The notes beneath the pieces are model-generated. The model was not told the origin of the DNA. It ran no database searches and saw only the letters and a list, made by a program, of their open reading frames with translations. From Desulfofundulus thermosubterraneus DSM 16057 (GTDB lineage: Bacteria; Bacillota; Desulfotomaculia; Desulfotomaculales; Desulfovirgulaceae): a DNA stretch of 64,000 bases. The translations under genes and the position numbers were made by a program. This document shows positions 1 to 8,135 of this stretch, piece after piece. The DNA is taken from the NCBI RefSeq assembly GCF_900142025.1, contig NZ_FQZM01000017.1, positions 1 to 64,000 on the forward strand, read 5' to 3'. The stretch's first letter is position 1, and each line of letters opens with the position of its first letter.

Positions 1-267
1 AGCATTTTCAAGAACCTGGAAGGCTGGATGCGGAGGAGGCTGCGCATGTGCCTCTGGAAGCAGTGGAAGCGAGTGCGGACAAGATACCGCGAGCTGCGTG
101 CACTGGGACTGCCTGAATGGGTAGTACATGAATTCGCCAACGCTCGCAGAGGGCCATGGCGGATGGCCCACGGGCCAATGAACAGAGCCCTGGGCAACGC
201 CTACTGGCAGTCCCAGGGCCTGATGAGCTTAACCGAACGCTATCAAAGTCTTCGTCAAGCTTGGTGA
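1..267 (+). CDS. Group II intron reverse transcriptase/maturase, C-terminal part
   Basis: This frame is open from the window edge to a TGA that overlaps the first base of intron domain V. The visible 88 residues are the maturase (X/thumb) and DNA-binding end of LtrA-like proteins: a WMRRRLRMCLWKQWKR stretch, then GLPEWVVHEFANARRGPWRMA, and an LTERY tail. The family splices its own intron RNA and reverse transcribes it at the target. The reverse transcriptase domain lies upstream of the window, and no HNH endonuclease motif is visible in what remains. There is no internal start that should be used; the gene simply begins outside. Confidence 0.85.
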   Translation, partial: SIFKNLEGWMRRRLRMCLWKQWKRVRTRYRELRALGLPEWVVHEFANARRGPWRMAHGPMNRALGNAYWQSQGLMSLTERYQSLRQAW

Positions 268-337
268 ACCGCCGGATGCGGACCCGCATGTCCGGTGGTG
301 TGAGAGGACGGGGGCTAGCCGCCCCCTCCTACTCGAT
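1..337 (+). mobile_element. Group II intron, 3' end (maturase tail plus domains V and VI)
   Basis: The last 70 or so bases fold as group II intron catalytic RNA. Domain V is about 266-299: ACCGCCGG pairs with CCGGTGGT, and ATGCG pairs with CGCAT around a four-base loop, with a GT bulge. Domain VI is about 301-335, a GGGGGC/GCCCCC hairpin with a candidate bulged branch-point A, and the intron ends near CGAT at 337. The reading frame inside it is the C terminus of the intron-encoded protein. The 5' part of the element lies outside the window, so it cannot be judged complete or active. Confidence 0.85.
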
Positions 338-362
338 AAGAGTTCCAAAGGATGTGTGAATT

Positions 363-809
363 TTGTGTGCCGACTTTAAAGAAATGCCGGGTATCAACAG
401 CATTATAAGCACGGTTACCAGCTATATGGAACAGCAAGCAGATGTGATAACGGCCTACCTGTTTGGCTCCCTGGCCCGGGGCCGGGGCAAACAGGACAGT
501 GACGTAGATATAGCGGTGCTGTTCACCCCTTCCATGGAGGACAAATTTGCCCGTTTTAACCGGCGCCTGGAAATGGAGATTGCCCTGGAAGAAAAGCTCA
601 AGCGCCCTGTGCAGGTGGTCGATCTCGAAACAGCTTCCCCCGGATTGCAACATCAGGTGCGCAAATACGGGCTCCTTCTGGTGGACAAAGATAGGCCCTA
701 CCGCGTTGCTTTTGAAGTGCGGTCACGCCGCCGCTACCTGGACATGCAATGGTACGACCGGCGGCGCCTGGATATACGGTTAAAAAAACTGGGGGATGAA
801 AAATGGTAG
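363..809 (+). CDS. mntA: MntA-type nucleotidyltransferase antitoxin
   Basis: A 148-residue minimal nucleotidyltransferase. The signature GS-X10-DXD is visible at about residues 35-49 (GSLARG, then DSDVDIAVL), which positions the metal-binding aspartates. In characterised MntA/HepT pairs the antitoxin adenylylates a tyrosine of the HEPN toxin to silence it. The chosen start is TTG at 363, with AAAGGA about ten bases upstream; an in-frame ATG at 384 is the alternative but has a weaker ribosome site. It overlaps hepT by 7 bp, so the two are translationally coupled. The gene starts only 25 bp after the group II intron end, so its own promoter must lie in or beyond the intron. Confidence 0.85.
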   Translation: MCADFKEMPGINSIISTVTSYMEQQADVITAYLFGSLARGRGKQDSDVDIAVLFTPSMEDKFARFNRRLEMEIALEEKLKRPVQVVDLETASPGLQHQVRKYGLLLVDKDRPYRVAFEVRSRRRYLDMQWYDRRRLDIRLKKLGDEKW

Positions 810-1225
810 ATCGTGAATTGTTACGGGAAAAATGCAAACTGTTAACGGAGTACATTACCGACCTGGAGGAACAGTCCCACATCAGCTTAAAGGAACTAAA
901 ACAAAACAAAATGATCAGGCGATACATTGAGCGAACCCTTCACCTGGCTGTTGAAGCCTGCCTGGATATCGGCAACCATATTATTGCCGACTCTCAGCTA
1001 CGCGAACCCCAGGACTACAAAGACATCATGGTTGTTCTTACTGAAGCAGGATATCTTCCTCCCGCCAGGCTGGAGAATTTAAAAAAAATGGCGCAATTTC
1101 GTAACGTTATCGTTCACGATTACGCCAGAATTGATCCCGAAATCCTGTATGGGATTTTACGAAACAATCTCGGTGATTTACGCCTGTTTGCCGGCATGGT
1201 CAGGGACATGTTTTTGAGGGAGTAA
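803..1225 (+). CDS. hepT: HepT-type HEPN ribonuclease toxin (DUF86)
   Basis: A 140-residue all-helical HEPN-family protein. The catalytic RX4HXY motif is seen as RNVIVHDY near residues 101-108. The family forms dimers and acts as an RNase whose tyrosine is modified by the partner MntA. It overlaps the upstream mntA by 7 bp and ends in two adjacent stops. The motif is intact and both genes are full length, so the module is probably functional. It converges on the minus-strand TPR gene with about 36 bp between the stops and no obvious terminator. Confidence 0.87.
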   Translation: MVDRELLREKCKLLTEYITDLEEQSHISLKELKQNKMIRRYIERTLHLAVEACLDIGNHIIADSQLREPQDYKDIMVVLTEAGYLPPARLENLKKMAQFRNVIVHDYARIDPEILYGILRNNLGDLRLFAGMVRDMFLRE

Positions 1226-1261
1226 TAAGAGTGGGCGTAATTGCCTCCGGTGGCGTAAATG

Positions 1262-3145
1262 TTATATGCCCAGTATTTCCTTCAGGGGTTGCCGCAGTTC
1301 CAGGGGGATTGTGGCAATCTTGACGCGGCGCCCTTCCAGCGTAGCTTTACCCACCATCACCAGGCCCAGGGACCACAGGAAGCCCAGAAAAGATTCCGGT
1401 TCCCGCTCCTGCCAGAAAAAACCGTCCCCTTCTAAAGAGCCGAATTTGCGGGTGATGGCGTTCAACCGGCTCCAGCCGCCCCGCTGCAAAAGATATTTTA
1501 AAAGTTCCCTTTCTTCCTCTTCCAGTTCCCCCACTTCCTTTTCCAGGTTGTCGCGGCGGGAGAGAAATTCCCGCAACTGCTCTTCCCGCTGCCGACGGTG
1601 CCGCGCGGGCTCGAGACCGTAATGCCTGCAGGCACCCTCCAGCCAGTGGGCGGGCATGTTTTTCAATCCCCGGGCAAGGGAGGCGTCCACAGACAGCGGT
1701 TTTTCCTCTATTTTCCGGCGCTCATCTTCCTCATAGGCATGCATAATCATTTCCGGCAAGAGAACAACATTTTCATAGCGCTCTATTTCCCTTTCCAGAA
1801 TTTTTAACTTTTCAGCGAACTCTTTCTCAAATTCCGGACCATCGATCCTGTCAAAATATTCGCGGGCTTTCTCTATTTCTCCCATTTCCAGCATCAGCGA
1901 GGAAAGGTTGAACAGGAGAACCGGGTTGTCCGGGTCTATCTCCTCCAGCATTTCCATTAAATGTAGCGCTTCCTCCAGTTCGCCTCTCTGGCGCAGGAGG
2001 TTGGCGAGGGTCATCATCGCCCGGGGGTAGAGCTTCCCTTCCCGGTAGATACCCTGCAGCAGCTCCACAGCTCCGTCTATTTTCCCTTCGTCCCGCAACT
2101 TAATCGCCCGGTCCACTATTTTGTCCAGCTCCTGGTCCGGTTCCATCAAAACGGGGGTCTTTTTGATTTTCACCAGCCGCCGCTCCCCGTCGATAAACAT
2201 GGGAACGGGCTCGCCTTCCCGCAGGATGCCCCTGGCCATGAGGGCGTCCACTGCCGCAATTTTCAGGGAGGGAGAAAACCCGGGGTATTCAAGCACCTGC
2301 CGCCCCAGCTTTTCGCCCCACTCGCCGCCGTAATACACCAGGGTATATACTCCCTGGGCGGCGTTTTTGGAGTTATCCCCTTCCAGCAGCCAGGCAAGCA
2401 GCATCATACGGAAAAAGCCGTCCTGCGCGTACCGCCGGCGCGCTTCCTCGCTGGCCGCGGCCTCTTCAATCATCTCCTGCATTTTTTCCTGGGAATAGCG
2501 CTCGTAGCCCATTTCAAAGGGCGGGATGACGCCCCGCTCCACCAGGAAGGCCACCTGCTGCATGCCGGAAAACAGCCTGGACACCTGTGCTATGGAAGAC
2601 CACAAGGTTGCGGCCCGCTTGTAGCGGTCCAGGTTGAAGCAGGCCACCGCGGCCAGAAATTTGTTTTCCCAGGAAACATGGTAAGATTCCCAGCGGCGGT
2701 AAAGTTCGAACACCTGCCGGTGATCTCTCAGGTCGGCGGCCGCCTGCATGATAGTCACCGTATACTCCCGGAATGCATACGGGACCTGTCCCAGGCTTCG
2801 GCGCAGTTCCGACAATCCCTCCTCGAAGCTCCGCACGGCCTGCTGCAGCCGCCGGCGGGCCTGTACCTCCTGGCCCAGGGAGCGGTAAATCCTGGCGGCC
2901 AGGGCGTAGGTAAAGGGATTCGCCCCGGCATCTTCCTTTTCCGGGTCCAGGTACGGTTCCAGAATCTCAAGGGAGCGCCGGGGCTCCCCGGCCATAAAGA
3001 CGGCCAGCGCCAGGTTGTTGCGTGTGGGAACAGCGTCGTCTTCTTCCAGGGCTGCGGCAAAGGCTTTTTCCGCGGCCCGGAAGTCGCCCTTCTCCAAGAA
3101 CTCTCTACCTTTTGAAACAAGTTCCTCAGCTTTATTGACCTTCAT
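1262..3145 (-). CDS. TPR-repeat protein, cytoplasmic
   Basis: A protein of about 627 residues with TPR-like helical hairpins in the N-terminal quarter (about 1-120) and again in the middle (about 340-440, the AVELLQGIYREGKLYPRAM stretch and following). It ends in a charged, Glu/Arg-rich domain I do not recognise. No signal peptide or membrane segment is visible. I start it at ATG 3145, after AAGGAGG about 15 bp upstream; the frame stays open to 3349, but that extension looks non-coding. TPR proteins are scaffolds, and nothing here identifies the partner. It is followed on the same strand by no close gene. Confidence 0.7.
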   Translation of the reverse strand: MKVNKAEELVSKGREFLEKGDFRAAEKAFAAALEEDDAVPTRNNLALAVFMAGEPRRSLEILEPYLDPEKEDAGANPFTYALAARIYRSLGQEVQARRRLQQAVRSFEEGLSELRRSLGQVPYAFREYTVTIMQAAADLRDHRQVFELYRRWESYHVSWENKFLAAVACFNLDRYKRAATLWSSIAQVSRLFSGMQQVAFLVERGVIPPFEMGYERYSQEKMQEMIEEAAASEEARRRYAQDGFFRMMLLAWLLEGDNSKNAAQGVYTLVYYGGEWGEKLGRQVLEYPGFSPSLKIAAVDALMARGILREGEPVPMFIDGERRLVKIKKTPVLMEPDQELDKIVDRAIKLRDEGKIDGAVELLQGIYREGKLYPRAMMTLANLLRQRGELEEALHLMEMLEEIDPDNPVLLFNLSSLMLEMGEIEKAREYFDRIDGPEFEKEFAEKLKILEREIERYENVVLLPEMIMHAYEEDERRKIEEKPLSVDASLARGLKNMPAHWLEGACRHYGLEPARHRRQREEQLREFLSRRDNLEKEVGELEEEERELLKYLLQRGGWSRLNAITRKFGSLEGDGFFWQEREPESFLGFLWSLGLVMVGKATLEGRRVKIATIPLELRQPLKEILGI

Positions 3146-3402
3146 TATTCCGTTGGATTGCCTCCTTAAAACTAAATATTTTCGTAAGGTGGGAGCTGCT
3201 GAGGGCATCTCCCCGCCAGAGGTGCTATATCCGGCCGTAGCCGCGCTGACGCGCGTCTCCGTTAACTTCTCAGGGGTGAGGTCCCTGCAGGATACCGGTG
3301 AATGCGTACCGGGTAGCGGGTAAAGCTTATAAACACATGCCGGCAGCAATCTCTTTGGTGAGGGTGGGATAGAGGGATACTATTTAACAGGTGCGAAGCG
3401 TG
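3146..3402. other. Intergenic region upstream of the TPR gene
   Basis: About 257 bp between two minus-strand genes. It holds the AAGGAGG ribosome site of the TPR gene and several short GC-rich inverted segments, for example GACGCGCGTCAGCGCG read on the minus strand. I could not match it to a known riboswitch and see no convincing promoter. Confidence 0.3.
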
Positions 3403-5067
3403 CTATTCCCCTGCAGTCCGGACCTCCATGACCACGCCGGCTCCATCCAGCCACAACTCGACCTGGGATTTGATGTACCGGTCCAGGTCGGAAAAGGCAA
3501 TTCTGTTGCCCAAGGGATCAGTTACCTTCACCGCGGGGTTCACATCATACTCCTTGTCCTTTTCCAGGATAATGCGGTAAGTCCCTCCAGTTGTTTTGAT
3601 GGCCTGCAGTTTGCCCGTTTGTTTTTTCAGGCCGGGACGGGAGGTTATCTTAATTTGAAGCACCCGTTCGTCCTGGATTTCCCCAGGGATAGGATCGAGG
3701 TAGGTAATTTCCACCCGGTCTCCCCGTACAACGCCCCCGGCGCGCCGGTCTTCCTTGTCCACTATTCTGGCCCGGTCCCAGTAATCGAAGCGATCCGGCC
3801 CGCCCTTCTGGCCGGACCTGCCCAGCAGCCCCAGCGTTTTGCTGGTGAGTGTACCTACGGTACCCGAGATTTTTTTCACCTCGAGCAGGGTAACCCGCTT
3901 TACCCGGCCGCCGTCAAGCTCCACTTCCACAAAGTCGCCCGGCTTGAGGGAGCGGAAATCCTGTTTGGCCCTTTTCCCCACCAGCACCGCATCCCAGGCC
4001 AAAGAGAGAATACGATCCTCGCAGTTCAAATCGTTCAATACCAGCAGGTTATCTTCACCCAGGACTACGGATTTCACCGAACCGGTTACTTTCTCTGTAT
4101 TACCTGCTATCTTCCGTTCCTCCAGCAGGTTGACCCAACGGACCTGCCGGCGACCGTCCAGGATGACTTCCACCCGGTGGTTGCCGGCCTGGAGCAACGT
4201 GCATTCCCTGGCATTGGCAAAGCAGTGACAATCTGGACTTACCCGCAACTTTTGCACCCCGACCAGGGAGGTGAGCTCCAGTTCCAGGCCTTTCGGGTCC
4301 ATACGCACATTGGAAACCCAACCCTCCAGCCTACGGCCCGCCGGCACTTTAACCCAGTTGCGATCCAGCAGGCTGGAAAGAATGACCGCCATTTCAGCGC
4401 GGTTCAATATGTGGGCGGGACGAAAAGTGCCGTCGGAATACCCGGACATGATCCCGGCTGCAGCCACGGCCCGGATGTAGGGGCGGTAAGGGGCGGGGGC
4501 GCGGTCGATGTCGGGAAAGTCGCCGGTGGAAGGGGCACTGCCGGAAGTGTCTCCCTCTTCCGGTACGGCCAGGTAAAAACTCCGGGCCAGTAAAGCGGCC
4601 ACTTCGGCCCGGGTTACCGGTTTTTCCGAATTAAAGGATGCCACCCACTCCGGGGGCAAAAATTCCTTTTTTACTGCCAGGGTAAAGGAATCCTGGCCCC
4701 AGGGAACCCGGGGGATAGGGCTTCCAGCAGGCGAAGGCGTGCCGGCAGCCTCAACGGTGTACCTCTGGGTTCCCCGGCGGGCCGCCTCTGCCGCGGCCTT
4801 TTCGAAATCGCCCACCCGCATCACCAGGGCTACCAGCTCCAGCTGAGTGAGGGGGCGTTGGGGCCGGTAGGTGGCATCGGGATAACCCCGGACCAGATCC
4901 AGGGCGGCCAGGCGCAGGATGTGGCTTCTGGCCCAGTGGTTCCGTATATCCTTAAACCATTCTGTTCCGGCTGACTCCCCCGCTGCCACCCGGGGAGGCA
5001 AAATAAACATAATCCCTGCAATAATTCCCGCCATCAGCAGGACAAACTGGAGGTGAAATCGCCTCAT
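3403..5067 (-). CDS. Exported SLH-domain protein
   Basis: About 554 residues. A signal peptide is clear (MRRFHLQFVLLMAGIIAGIM, then an alanine-rich cleavage zone). Two good S-layer-homology repeats follow: one around residues 40-85 with GYPDATYRPQRPLTQLELVALV, and one around 190-240 with GYSDGTFRPAHILNRAEMAVIL; a weaker third lies between them. The C-terminal half is beta-rich, with repeated VTGSVKSV / ISGTVGTL-like segments. SLH repeats bind pyruvylated cell-wall polysaccharide, so this protein should sit at the cell surface. The start is placed at the signal-peptide Met; the ribosome site there is poor (GGAGG is about 22 bp away), so the start is uncertain. Confidence 0.8.
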   Translation of the reverse strand: MRRFHLQFVLLMAGIIAGIMFILPPRVAAGESAGTEWFKDIRNHWARSHILRLAALDLVRGYPDATYRPQRPLTQLELVALVMRVGDFEKAAAEAARRGTQRYTVEAAGTPSPAGSPIPRVPWGQDSFTLAVKKEFLPPEWVASFNSEKPVTRAEVAALLARSFYLAVPEEGDTSGSAPSTGDFPDIDRAPAPYRPYIRAVAAAGIMSGYSDGTFRPAHILNRAEMAVILSSLLDRNWVKVPAGRRLEGWVSNVRMDPKGLELELTSLVGVQKLRVSPDCHCFANARECTLLQAGNHRVEVILDGRRQVRWVNLLEERKIAGNTEKVTGSVKSVVLGEDNLLVLNDLNCEDRILSLAWDAVLVGKRAKQDFRSLKPGDFVEVELDGGRVKRVTLLEVKKISGTVGTLTSKTLGLLGRSGQKGGPDRFDYWDRARIVDKEDRRAGGVVRGDRVEITYLDPIPGEIQDERVLQIKITSRPGLKKQTGKLQAIKTTGGTYRIILEKDKEYDVNPAVKVTDPLGNRIAFSDLDRYIKSQVELWLDGAGVVMEVRTAGE

Positions 5068-5172
5068 TTCAGAAACACCAACCTGGCTGCCTCCAGGATA
5101 TATCCAGGATATAAAAATATAAGAGAAACTGCCTTCCTGATAACATCGCCTCATATCAAGAACACCAACCCG
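5059..5172. repeat. Imperfect 25-bp direct repeat around the SLH gene start
   Basis: The sequence TCGCCTCATTTCAGAAACACC at 5059 recurs as TCGCCTCATATCAAGAACACC at 5148. The copies are about 89 bp apart and nearly identical over about 25 bp. One copy contains the proposed start codon of the SLH protein and the other an upstream in-frame ATG (5154), which makes the start choice ambiguous. Confidence 0.6.
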
Positions 5173-5250
5173 CCGGTACGTGTGCCACCATCGTTAACAA
5201 CAGGCCAGAGGGACGGTGCCTTCGGGTGACTTACATGAGCGTATCTTTCG

Positions 5251-6435
5251 CTATAGCTTAACGTCCAGTATTTTGTATAAACTCCCCTTGCCGGTGACTA
5301 CGTACAGGTAACCGTCCGGGTCCACAAGCGGCGGCCTGTCGACGGCCCCGTCCAGCTCCAATTCCCAGAGCAACCGCCCTCCGGTGCCGACCGCCAGCAG
5401 GCGTTTGTCGGAAGTTCCGGCATAAATCCTGTTCCGCCTGCCGTCCACCGCCGGGGCTGAAACCAGATTCAAGAGCGGCTGATACCATTTTTGCTGCCCG
5501 GTTGGCGCATCCAGGGCATAAATGCGTCCACCGGCAGTAACATAAAGGGTTTTATCCGGGGAAAGAACCGGAGCGGTCAGGTCGTCGAAGGGTATGGTCT
5601 GGCTCCAGGCGGGCCGGCCGCTGTCCTCCGGCCGGAAAGCATATACCTTCCCTTTATTCAACTTGTCGAGTTTCGACGGATTAACCGTTGCATAGAGAAC
5701 GCCGTCGCCCCCCGGAACCAGGTGGACCTCCTTTATCTCTCCCAGCCAGTAACGCCAGAGGATTTTCCCGGCACCGTCCACAGCCAGCAAGGTCGATCCG
5801 GCCTGCCTGCGGCTGCAAACCACGTATACCGCCCGCTCGTCGCCGGCACAACCGTCAATTGCCCGGTCTTTAAGGGGGACGGCGCGGTACAGATCGCCGG
5901 CATCCCAGTGTAACAACGCCCATTTATACCGGCCAATGGTGTCCACGGCGTACAATGCCGCAGGCAGGGGCAGGTAAAGGTAACCCCGCGGACCTGAAGA
6001 CAACCAGGCAGGCCCGGATGCCGTGGAACCCTGGAAGGCACTGAAACTCCACCCCGCCGCCCCGTTCATTTTTATTTCCTGCACCACGGTACTCCCGGGT
6101 AAAAAAATAGAACCGGCGGGACCGAAAACCGGCCGGCCCATCCTTCCCCCCGCCGGACCGGCCCCCTCCCAGACCACCCGCCCCCGGGTGTCCACCGCCG
6201 CCAGTTTGTTGCCCACGGGGAGGTATAAAAGGCCGTTGGGACCAACCATTATGTCCCCCGAAAGGCGGCCCACCCCGGACAACTGCCAGATAAACTGCGC
6301 CGGTTTCCCCTTCTGTTCGGCCGGGGAATAGACGGTCAGCTCCTGGGCGGCCCGGGCGGGAGAAGAAACGATTAGATGAAAGATAAGCAGCCCAAGGACA
6401 AGCCGGGCTAATAATTGCTTCGGTACTCCACACAT
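5251..6435 (-). CDS. Exported PQQ-type beta-propeller protein
   Basis: About 394 residues with an N-terminal hydrophobic signal segment ending at ARAAQ. The rest is a run of blade repeats with the PQQ/pyrrolo-quinoline-like signature: VGPNGLLYLPVG, LSPDKTLYVTAGGRIYALD, GRRNRIYAGTSDKRLLAV, VDPDGYLYVVTGKGSLYKI. The family forms a propeller, often for protein binding outside the membrane; no enzyme residues for a PQQ dehydrogenase are visible. The ATG at 6435 is preceded by AAAGGTGG at good spacing. It is the upstream neighbour of the SLH gene on the same strand, 183 bp away, and the two may form one surface-protein unit. Confidence 0.75.
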   Translation of the reverse strand: MCGVPKQLLARLVLGLLIFHLIVSSPARAAQELTVYSPAEQKGKPAQFIWQLSGVGRLSGDIMVGPNGLLYLPVGNKLAAVDTRGRVVWEGAGPAGGRMGRPVFGPAGSIFLPGSTVVQEIKMNGAAGWSFSAFQGSTASGPAWLSSGPRGYLYLPLPAALYAVDTIGRYKWALLHWDAGDLYRAVPLKDRAIDGCAGDERAVYVVCSRRQAGSTLLAVDGAGKILWRYWLGEIKEVHLVPGGDGVLYATVNPSKLDKLNKGKVYAFRPEDSGRPAWSQTIPFDDLTAPVLSPDKTLYVTAGGRIYALDAPTGQQKWYQPLLNLVSAPAVDGRRNRIYAGTSDKRLLAVGTGGRLLWELELDGAVDRPPLVDPDGYLYVVTGKGSLYKILDVKL

Positions 6436-6589
6436 GATGACCACCTTTTACTGGTTCAGTCATTTCCCCAGCGTTACCAATCACCACCCGGATACCGCAA
6501 GCTCCGCCGCGGCCAGCGGCGTCTCCAGGAGTCCGGCGTTTTTTAAGGGCACGAACACAGGATACTGGGGTGAGAGTCCGCTTCTGATC

Positions 6590-6775
6590 TCAGTCTCCGG
6601 TTGGTTCCAGCGGGTCACTGATTCTCAACGTGGGGAAGTATCTTTGCGGGATTCCTTTATCCGCCGTAAGTAGCAGGTCTGCCCGGTGCAGGGCGTGGGC
6701 GGCGACCAGAAAGTCCGGGAGTATATGACGGGGGAACCCCAGCGTCTTACCGCAATCGGGACATATTACGCTTAT
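6590..6775 (-). pseudogene. PIN-domain toxin, C-terminal fragment
   Basis: Read on the minus strand this gives about 60 residues ending at a TGA. They contain LGFPRHILPDFLVAAHALHR and then ADLLLTADKGIPQRYFP, which is the second half of a PIN-domain ribonuclease (the aspartate-rich helix and the TxDKG turn). The first 80 or so residues of a normal PIN toxin are absent, and the frame runs into the end of the upstream AbrB-type gene. I read it as a toxin whose 5' half was deleted, leaving the antitoxin without its partner. Confidence 0.65.
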
Positions 6776-7091
6776 CTCCCGGCTCGGGTTCCCAGCCGCG
6801 CAACTTCCGGACGAAGGCCGCGGCGTCGCTCACGTCCGCCAGTTCCTCGGCGCAGCAACCTATATACTTCTGAATGGGAGGCGGCGGTTTGTGGGGCAGG
6901 AGACGAAACCCGTCTTCCAGCGCAACCAGCTTCAACTCCCGGCACACGCCTTCGACACCGAGCATCCGGCGCACTTCCAATGGGATGGTTGCCTGCCCTT
7001 TAGGGTTGAGCTTCAAAACCCACTGCCTCTTTTTTGCTTCCCGGTACGCCCGCTTACCCGGGGACTTTTCGTGGGCTTTTGCTATCTTCAT
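6747..7091 (-). CDS. AbrB/MazE-type antitoxin
   Basis: A 114-residue protein with a SpoVT-AbrB swapped-hairpin domain at about residues 25-70: WVLKLNPKGQATIPLEVRRMLGV is the typical DNA-binding hairpin. Its C-terminal part (about 75-105, SDAAAFVRKLRGWEP) resembles the toxin-binding tail of VapB-like antitoxins. A ribosome site GGAGGGAC precedes the ATG. Directly downstream lies only the C-terminal fragment of a PIN toxin, in another frame, so this antitoxin is now orphaned. Expression is likely from the promoter at 7155-7183, perhaps autoregulated through the GTAC repeats next to it. Confidence 0.75.
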   Translation of the reverse strand: MKIAKAHEKSPGKRAYREAKKRQWVLKLNPKGQATIPLEVRRMLGVEGVCRELKLVALEDGFRLLPHKPPPPIQKYIGCCAEELADVSDAAAFVRKLRGWEPEPGDKRNMSRLR

Positions 7092-7114
7092 CGGTTGTCC
7101 CTCCTTCTCGCGAA

Positions 7115-7183
7115 GTACAACTTTATGTACAACTTAGACGTACCTGTTGGTACAATTTTAGCCTTTCCTTTTTCAAATATCAA
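7115..7183 (-). promoter_or_regulatory. Promoter and GTAC-repeat operator of the AbrB-type gene
   Basis: On the minus strand TTGATA (7178-7183), a 17-bp spacer and TAAAAT (7155-7160) make a good sigma-A promoter. Immediately downstream, GTAC occurs four times at 12-, 13- and 10-bp steps (7115, 7127, 7140, 7150), including the inverted pair GTACC-AACA-GGTAC. This looks like an operator for a dimeric antitoxin. A copy of the promoter part recurs at 12955-13005. Confidence 0.6.
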
Positions 7184-7214
7184 CACTTTACAATTGCCCT
7201 GTAACAGGGAAGGT

Positions 7215-7553
7215 TTAACCTGGCCAACTTTCGAAGATGCTTTCCAAACGAACGGTAAACCCGGAAAGGACACAGGAGGAGATTTCGCCTGTTTGCTCTG
7301 CCTCCTGGTCGAGGACGAACCGGCCCTCCTTGATCAGAAAAACCTGTACCGATTTTTCTTCCGGGTCCACGATCCAGTATTCCTTGACGCCGCACCGCTC
7401 GTAAACCTTGAATTTTTTCCGCAGGTCGTAATAGGCGGTGACCGGGGAGAGAATTTCCACCACCAGGTCGGGAGCGCCGTTTATCCGCTGCGGTTCGATG
7501 ATATTCATTCTTTCCCGGGCGATAAAGATGATGTCCGGCTGGTAGGTTTCGGT
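7215..7553 (-). pseudogene. Uma2-family nuclease, 5'-truncated copy
   Basis: The frame encodes the last 110 or so residues of a Uma2 (DUF820) protein, beginning at ETYQPDIIFIARERMNII and including PDLVVEILSP and KEYWIVDPEEK. It is nearly identical to the matching part of the intact gene at 13841-14419. The homology stops abruptly at the end of the upstream CopG gene, where an in-frame TAA precedes it. An internal ATG (7508) could still give about 97 residues, but the N-terminal third of the nuclease fold is missing. Confidence 0.75.
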
Positions 7554-7559
7554 TAACCA

Positions 7560-7799
7560 TTATTTTCTCCTTTCGTCCGCAGCCCTTAAGCGGTTAACAA
7601 AAGCCAGGGTGTCTAAATCGTCGGCGATGAAACCTTCCACACCTGCGATATGGGCAAGACGCGCTTTGCGTTTGAGCTTTTTTTCGATGGCCGCGGCTAT
7701 AAACCGGGAGCGATTCCCTTTACCCACCAGGGCGTCAATTTTCTGGACGATCCCCAAAGGCAACCTTACGGCTGTGATTTTAGAATTTCCAGTGGTCAT
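7560..7799 (-). CDS. CopG/ribbon-helix-helix antitoxin-like protein
   Basis: A 79-residue protein with an N-terminal ribbon-helix-helix: KITAVRLPLGIVQKIDALVG, then NRSRFIAAAIEKKLKR. This is the DNA-binding form found in many type II antitoxins. The C-terminal tail (DDLDTLAFVNRLRAADERRK) would be the toxin-binding part. AGGGGTG lies upstream of the ATG. Its natural partner, usually a PIN toxin immediately downstream, is missing: the gene's stop codon touches the truncated Uma2 fragment instead. It is therefore probably an orphan. Confidence 0.7.
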   Translation of the reverse strand: MTTGNSKITAVRLPLGIVQKIDALVGKGNRSRFIAAAIEKKLKRKARLAHIAGVEGFIADDLDTLAFVNRLRAADERRK

Positions 7800-8135
7800 C
7801 TACATCACACCCCTGCCTGTATTACATTAAGTACAACATAAGGAACGAGGCCTTACAATCTCCTGCTTAATGGCGGGGCATGCGCCGCTTATGCCGTCCC
7901 AACCCCGGTTTTTAATCCCGCAATTTGCCTTTTCATTTACCGAATCTCCCCGCTACCGCTTTACAACAACCCCGCTCCGTTCAACTCTTCGCTCTACTTC
8001 CAAGCAACAACAACTACCACAATATGGTAGTCTTTGAATTTTTGCTCCGGAACTGAAGTCCTTATATTTATTAATGCCGCCAGTTTGCCCCGCTCCGTGT
8101 AGAGCAGGTTGTCGGCGGCACCGGGCAAATCCCGC
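7800..8135. other. Gene-free stretch between CopG gene and phosphomutase relic
   Basis: No intact gene. A short minus-strand frame ending at TAG (7994-7996) would encode about 45 residues (RDLPGAADNLLYTERGKLAAL and onward) that look like the tail of a protein I cannot identify. A segment around 7871-7915 (GGCGGGGCATGCGCCGC) resembles the stretch at 19750-19795 between manC and the Rpn gene, so this is probably part of the same relic block. Confidence 0.35.

Noticed and set aside
3146-3402. Possible riboswitch in the TPR gene leader
   Set aside because: Structured-looking and GC-rich, but no class signature could be matched.
3391-4593. A 400-codon plus-strand open frame
   Set aside because: It is antisense to the SLH protein, whose signal peptide and SLH repeats are unmistakable; the plus-strand product has no recognisable domain.
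5155-5250. T-box-like GGTGGCAC upstream of the SLH gene
   Set aside because: The rest of a T-box leader (specifier stem, terminator/antiterminator) is not visible and the gene is not an amino-acid gene.
6482-6540. Structured leader before the beta-propeller gene resembling a c-di-GMP element
   Set aside because: CCGGA/TCCGG arms and a CCGC/GCGG hairpin exist, but the GCAAA and tetraloop-receptor features of GEMM are missing.
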